Assembly (NCBI GenBank): GCA_947493575.1
Contig: CANLRQ010000012.1
Span: forward strand, 1 to 64,000
Reading direction: 5' to 3'
DNA from: an uncultured Marinomonas sp.
GTDB lineage: Bacteria; Pseudomonadota; Gammaproteobacteria; Pseudomonadales; Marinomonadaceae
DNA length: 64,000 nt
The translations under genes were made by a program, and so were the position numbers. Positions 61,094-64,000 of the stretch are shown here, one piece after another; positions within the stretch are counted from its first letter, which is position 1, and every line of letters starts with the position of its first letter. The notes under the pieces were generated by a model, which worked only from the letters and a program-made list of their open reading frames with translations, was not told the origin of the DNA and ran no database searches.

Positions 61094-62726
61094 ACCCCAG
61101 CTCCTTTAAGTAGCCTTCCATTTCCGCTTCCAGTGTTTTTAACTCGCTTTGTAACTGGACACGCTCTGTGCGTACTGCCACTAAATCAATTTCAGCTTCT
61201 TCTTCAAAGGTATCAACGTAACGAGGGATGTTGAGGTTAAAGTCGTTTTCTTTGATTTCATCAAAACTGGCGAGGTACGCGTACTTATCAACGCTTTCAC
61301 GAGCCTTGTAGGTATCGATAATCTTTTGAATATTATCGTCAGTTAATTGGTTTTGGTTTTTACCTGATTTGAATTCGCGACTGGCATCAATAAACAACAC
61401 ATTGTTGGCCGCTCCTGCGCGTCCTGCACCCGCGGCATTAGTGCTTCCATGCACGTCATCGTGCTTTTTCTTTTTAAATATCAAAATAGCGGCTGGAATG
61501 CCTGTACCAAAAAACAACTTTTCTGGCAGGCCAATAACGGTATCTAGCAGGTTTTCTTCAATCAGTTGCTGACGGATTTTGCCTTCGCTCGATGCTCTAA
61601 ATAACACACCATGTGGCACGACCACACCCATTCTTCCGCTTTCCGGTTTTAGCGTTTCAATCATATGGCTGATAAACGCATAGTCACCTTTGGTTTTAGG
61701 CGGTACACCACGGCGGAAACGTCCGTATGGGTCGCTGCTGGCGTCTTCATGGCCCCATTTATCCAGTGAAAATGGCGGGTTGGCTGTTACTACATCAAAG
61801 TGCAGTAAGCCGCTACCGTCTTTATCAAGTAGCAATGGGTTACGAATGGTGTCGCCCCATTCAATACGGTGGTTGTCTTCACCATGTAGGAACATGTTCA
61901 TTTTGGCCAATGCCCACGTTGAACCAATCGCTTCTTGCCCAAACAAGGCGTATTTTTTGGAGCCAGTGTTTTTACGTACCATAGCGCCACATTTAAGAAG
62001 CAATGAGCCACTGCCTGTACATGGGTCGCATATTTGGTCACCTTCAACGGGCTCTAAAACGGTTGCTAAAAGGGTTGAGACCTCTGGTGGGGTGTAGTAC
62101 TCGCCAGCGGTCGCACCACTGCCTGCGGCAAAGTGTTTAATAAGGTATTCATAGGCGTTACCGATAATATCTAAACTGCCTACACGCTCTGTGCTTAGGT
62201 TTAAAATGTCTTTACCGAAGTCTTCTAGTAAGTGACGCAGTAAGTCGTTTTTTTGTTTTTCTTGGCCTAAGCGGTCGGTGTTAAAGCTGATGTCTTGGAA
62301 TACGTTTTTAAGCTTACTGCCGTTGGCTTCTTCAATAGCATGTAAGGCTTTATCGATTCGCTCACCGTTACCTGCTTCATAACGCTTTTCGTATAAATTC
62401 CAAAAACTTGCGCCTTCTGGTAGTACAAAACGCTGTTTCGACATCATGGCGTGGATTAGTTCAGGGTTCTCGTTACCAGAGCCACCATACTGAGTAACTA
62501 ATTTGTTGTATTCATCTTTATAAACATCAGAGATGTACTTTAAAAACAGCATGGTCAGGATGAAGTCTTTATAAGTATCGGCACTGATCACACCACGGAA
62601 GGTGTCACAAGCGGCCCATACCGCCTTGTTTACTTCACTTTGCGTGATATTTTTTGTTTCGCTCAAGGCTGCATCACGCTGGCTCAAGGCTGTATCATCC
62701 TGATTGATTTGATTGGTTGTGGTCAT
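61083..62726 (-). CDS. hsdM: Type I restriction enzyme, M (methyltransferase) subunit
   Basis: A 547-residue adenine methyltransferase. The helical N-terminal domain includes DTFRGVISADTYKDFILTMLFLKYISD (cited from DTYKDFILTMLFLKYIS), the SAM motif is CDPCTGSGSLLLKC, and catalytic motif IV is NPPF. A Gly/Ala/Arg-rich insert (about 61405-61450 on the DNA) interrupts the region before VLFIDASREF. All key motifs are intact. It leads the operon after the half-HsdS gene. Confidence 0.96.
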   Translation of the reverse strand: MTTTNQINQDDTALSQRDAALSETKNITQSEVNKAVWAACDTFRGVISADTYKDFILTMLFLKYISDVYKDEYNKLVTQYGGSGNENPELIHAMMSKQRFVLPEGASFWNLYEKRYEAGNGERIDKALHAIEEANGSKLKNVFQDISFNTDRLGQEKQKNDLLRHLLEDFGKDILNLSTERVGSLDIIGNAYEYLIKHFAAGSGATAGEYYTPPEVSTLLATVLEPVEGDQICDPCTGSGSLLLKCGAMVRKNTGSKKYALFGQEAIGSTWALAKMNMFLHGEDNHRIEWGDTIRNPLLLDKDGSGLLHFDVVTANPPFSLDKWGHEDASSDPYGRFRRGVPPKTKGDYAFISHMIETLKPESGRMGVVVPHGVLFRASSEGKIRQQLIEENLLDTVIGLPEKLFFGTGIPAAILIFKKKKHDDVHGSTNAAGAGRAGAANNVLFIDASREFKSGKNQNQLTDDNIQKIIDTYKARESVDKYAYLASFDEIKENDFNLNIPRYVDTFEEEAEIDLVAVRTERVQLQSELKTLEAEMEGYLKELGYDV

Positions 62727-62780
62727 ATTGTTTAAGTCCTTATTATTAATTTTTAAATCAGTTTTGTTTTAGGCTCTCTT

Positions 62781-63398
62781 TCAAACGCATGAGCTTTCAA
62801 GTGCGTGAATAGCAATGGCTTCTAGTTGTTGCTGTCTATTTTCAATCAGCTTTTGTAATACTTTTTGCTCTCTAACACCGCAGCGGTGCATTGCAGCGAG
62901 TTGTTTTTGTTTCTCAAACTTAAGCACCTTAATTGGCACGTTCTCCAACACTTGCCTGCGAATACTTAGGTACATTGAACCTTCAGCAGTCGCTTTAAAA
63001 TAGCGCTGTGCAGGTTGCTGGTTAAGCTGCCAACATAAGAAATCGGGCACGATGACATCTTTAAACTCAGGCTTTAAACGCACCACAAAAAAGTGTGGTG
63101 AGCAGACTGTGCGCTCTAATACCTGTTCTACTAATACGCTGTAATGTCTTGCTCCTTTAGCGACAAATAACACATCGCCATTTTGTAACCAGTCGGGTTG
63201 TTTCTTCGTATTTAATAAGGTTTCAACCATAGTGTATTGGTTGATTTCACCCGTTGCCTCGGTATCCCTTACTTGAACAACATTTACGTCACCATTGTCG
63301 TATTGCTTTACCGTGCCACGAAAAGGATGGCCTAAGCGGATATCGGCAATATCACTCAGACGCAGCTCTTCAGTAGCTTGGCGCATTTTTGCATTCAT
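62781..63398 (-). CDS. Half-length HsdS-like specificity protein
   Basis: A 205-residue protein with one target-recognition domain (LSDIADIRLGHPFRG at the start, VPDFLCWQLNQQPAQRYF in the middle) and one closing helix (EQKVLQKLIENRQQQLEAIA). It lies 54 bp upstream of hsdM. Half-S proteins can dimerise in some systems and change specificity; others are accessory proteins of unknown role. First gene of the island operon. Confidence 0.85.
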   Translation of the reverse strand: MNAKMRQATEELRLSDIADIRLGHPFRGTVKQYDNGDVNVVQVRDTEATGEINQYTMVETLLNTKKQPDWLQNGDVLFVAKGARHYSVLVEQVLERTVCSPHFFVVRLKPEFKDVIVPDFLCWQLNQQPAQRYFKATAEGSMYLSIRRQVLENVPIKVLKFEKQKQLAAMHRCGVREQKVLQKLIENRQQQLEAIAIHALESSCV

Positions 63399-63545
63399 GA
63401 ACGTTAAACCTTGTTGTGTTCAGCAAACCGATTTCTCCAAAAAGTAAATAAACGCCAATGGGGTATGACCAACTGGCGTTACAAAATCGGAATTAATTTA
63501 ATGAAAATTATTGTGGCTGACATTGTTGGTTAGGTCAATTTATTT

Positions 63546-63567
63546 TTGCAGTAATCAAATACTGCAA
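63546..63567. promoter_or_regulatory. Operator-like palindrome TTGCAGTA-N6-TACTGCAA
   Basis: Perfect 8-bp half-sites separated by 6 nt, about 150 bp upstream of the half-hsdS start (minus strand) and just ahead of the plus-strand promoter at 63575. It could bind a regulator of either direction. Confidence 0.5.
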
Positions 63568-63574
63568 TTTGCCG

Positions 63575-63603
63575 TTGACATATAAATCAACTGGCCCTAT
63601 ATT
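63575..63603 (+). promoter_or_regulatory. Strong sigma-70 promoter reading right
   Basis: TTGACA (63575-63580), a 17-bp spacer and TATATT (63598-63603) are near-consensus. Transcription would begin near 63610 and run into non-coding DNA ending at the hairpin 63689-63752. Confidence 0.6.
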
Positions 63604-63609
63604 TTGCAG

Positions 63610-63755
63610 GAAACATATAAGCCATCCATACATTTAATTCAATAATTTCAAATAGTTAGACTTTATAAAAACTCTCAATCAATTTAAAAGCCTCCGTTTT
63701 TTTCTGCGCTGACGACGCCAGTAACGCAAGCAGAAAAGACGAAGGCTTTTGTGTG
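63610..63755 (+). ncRNA. Candidate small RNA next to the defence island
   Basis: A ~140-nt transcript is predicted from the promoter at 63575 to the hairpin at 63689-63752 (GCCTCCGT.../...ACGAAGGC arms followed by TTTTG). No reading frame of note. The hairpin shares the core GCGCTGACGACG...CAGTRACGCAAGC with the repeats at 248 and 541. Function unknown. Confidence 0.4.
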
Positions 63756-64000
63756 CATCAACGTAATTCATAGTAGAGTAATATATGAACACTCCGGGTG
63801 GGCAAGAACGCAGTTCGCTGAACAATACCAGATACCCATACCCATACCCATACACTTAACTCAATATTTTCAAGTTGTTAAATTTTTTAAAAGCACTCAA
63901 CCAAACATCCTCCCTGCCTTTCTGTCCTGACGTTATCGGTAACGTAAATAAAAAAACAAGGGGGATTACCCTGTAAAAAATCAAAGCGTTAACGTTTTCG

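Larger units (their letters stand above)
63399..64000. other. Gene-free right flank with promoter, palindrome and two repeat units
   Basis: About 600 bp with no credible protein gene. It contains a hairpin AACGCCA/TGGCGTT (63450-63476 area), the palindrome and promoter listed separately, a hexamer repeat of ACCCAT type near 63830-63856, and two diverged units (about 63625-63760 and 63845-63975) that align over 'cataC.tttaa.tcaata..tttcaa' and then a long hairpin. Confidence 0.55.

Overview
The window reads as chromosome of an AT-rich marine gammaproteobacterium of the Oceanospirillales/Pseudomonas-relative type, most like Marinomonas. The assignment rests on conserved gene order (pepA with divergent lptFG; dksA-gluQ-cbrB-pcnB-folK-panB-panC-pgi; carA-carB-greA; nrdR-ribD-ribBA-nusB-thiL-pgpA; asmA-mutY-yggX; hisB-hisH-hisF) and not on any database search.

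Layout. 1-0.7 kb: two tandem copies of a ~294-bp structured, gene-free repeat. 0.7-7.4 kb: pepA, lptFG (LPS export), an RDD membrane protein, an aminotransferase, dksA. 7.4-15.6 kb: gluQ, a CbrB-like sigma-54 activator without its kinase CbrA, a non-coding RNA with its own -24/-12 promoter that looks like CrcZ, then pcnB, folK, panBC and pgi. 15.6-17.8 kb: two DUF1566 surface/secreted proteins. 17.9-25.1 kb: greA, carB, carA, a DJ-1 protein, rimI and a HolD-like gene. 25.1-27.1 kb: a polar amino-acid ABC transporter (binding protein and permease only) behind a foldable leader. 27.2-32.6 kb: pgpA, thiL, nusB, ribBA, ribD, nrdR, with a short transposon-like element (MITE) exactly where ribH and ribE usually lie. 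32.6-50.1 kb: ettA, an H-NS-like gene, tex, a LysR gene, trmB, a broken DUF423 gene, a WD40 lipoprotein, rsd, dsbB, a secreted FliL-like protein, yggX, chrA, mutY, asmA and hisB/hisH/hisF.

50.6-63.4 kb is a defence island. A type I restriction-modification operon (half-HsdS, HsdM, HsdS ... HsdR) is interrupted between hsdS and hsdR by defence cargo: a two-gene CBASS (CD-NTase with AGS-C sensor plus SLATT membrane effector), a chimeric pseudogene joining an hsdR 5' fragment to a piece that resembles an anti-phage dCTP deaminase tail, a truncated RhuM gene and an Abi_2/HEPN gene. After hsdR come a YgjP-type metallopeptidase and an unrecognised two-helix membrane protein; a dead hsdM from a different R-M lineage closes the island. 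Nearly all these genes overlap or abut on one strand, so they look co-transcribed.

The most interesting points are (i) the CbrB/CrcZ-like regulatory unit in which the receiver domain has lost its phosphorylation residues and the kinase gene is gone, (ii) the CBASS embedded in a type I R-M operon, (iii) a MITE family with 14-bp ends (GAGACCTTTGCACG) and 5-bp target duplications, one copy of which split a TAATG stop/start overlap, and (iv) structured repeat units sharing one long hairpin at both ends of the window.
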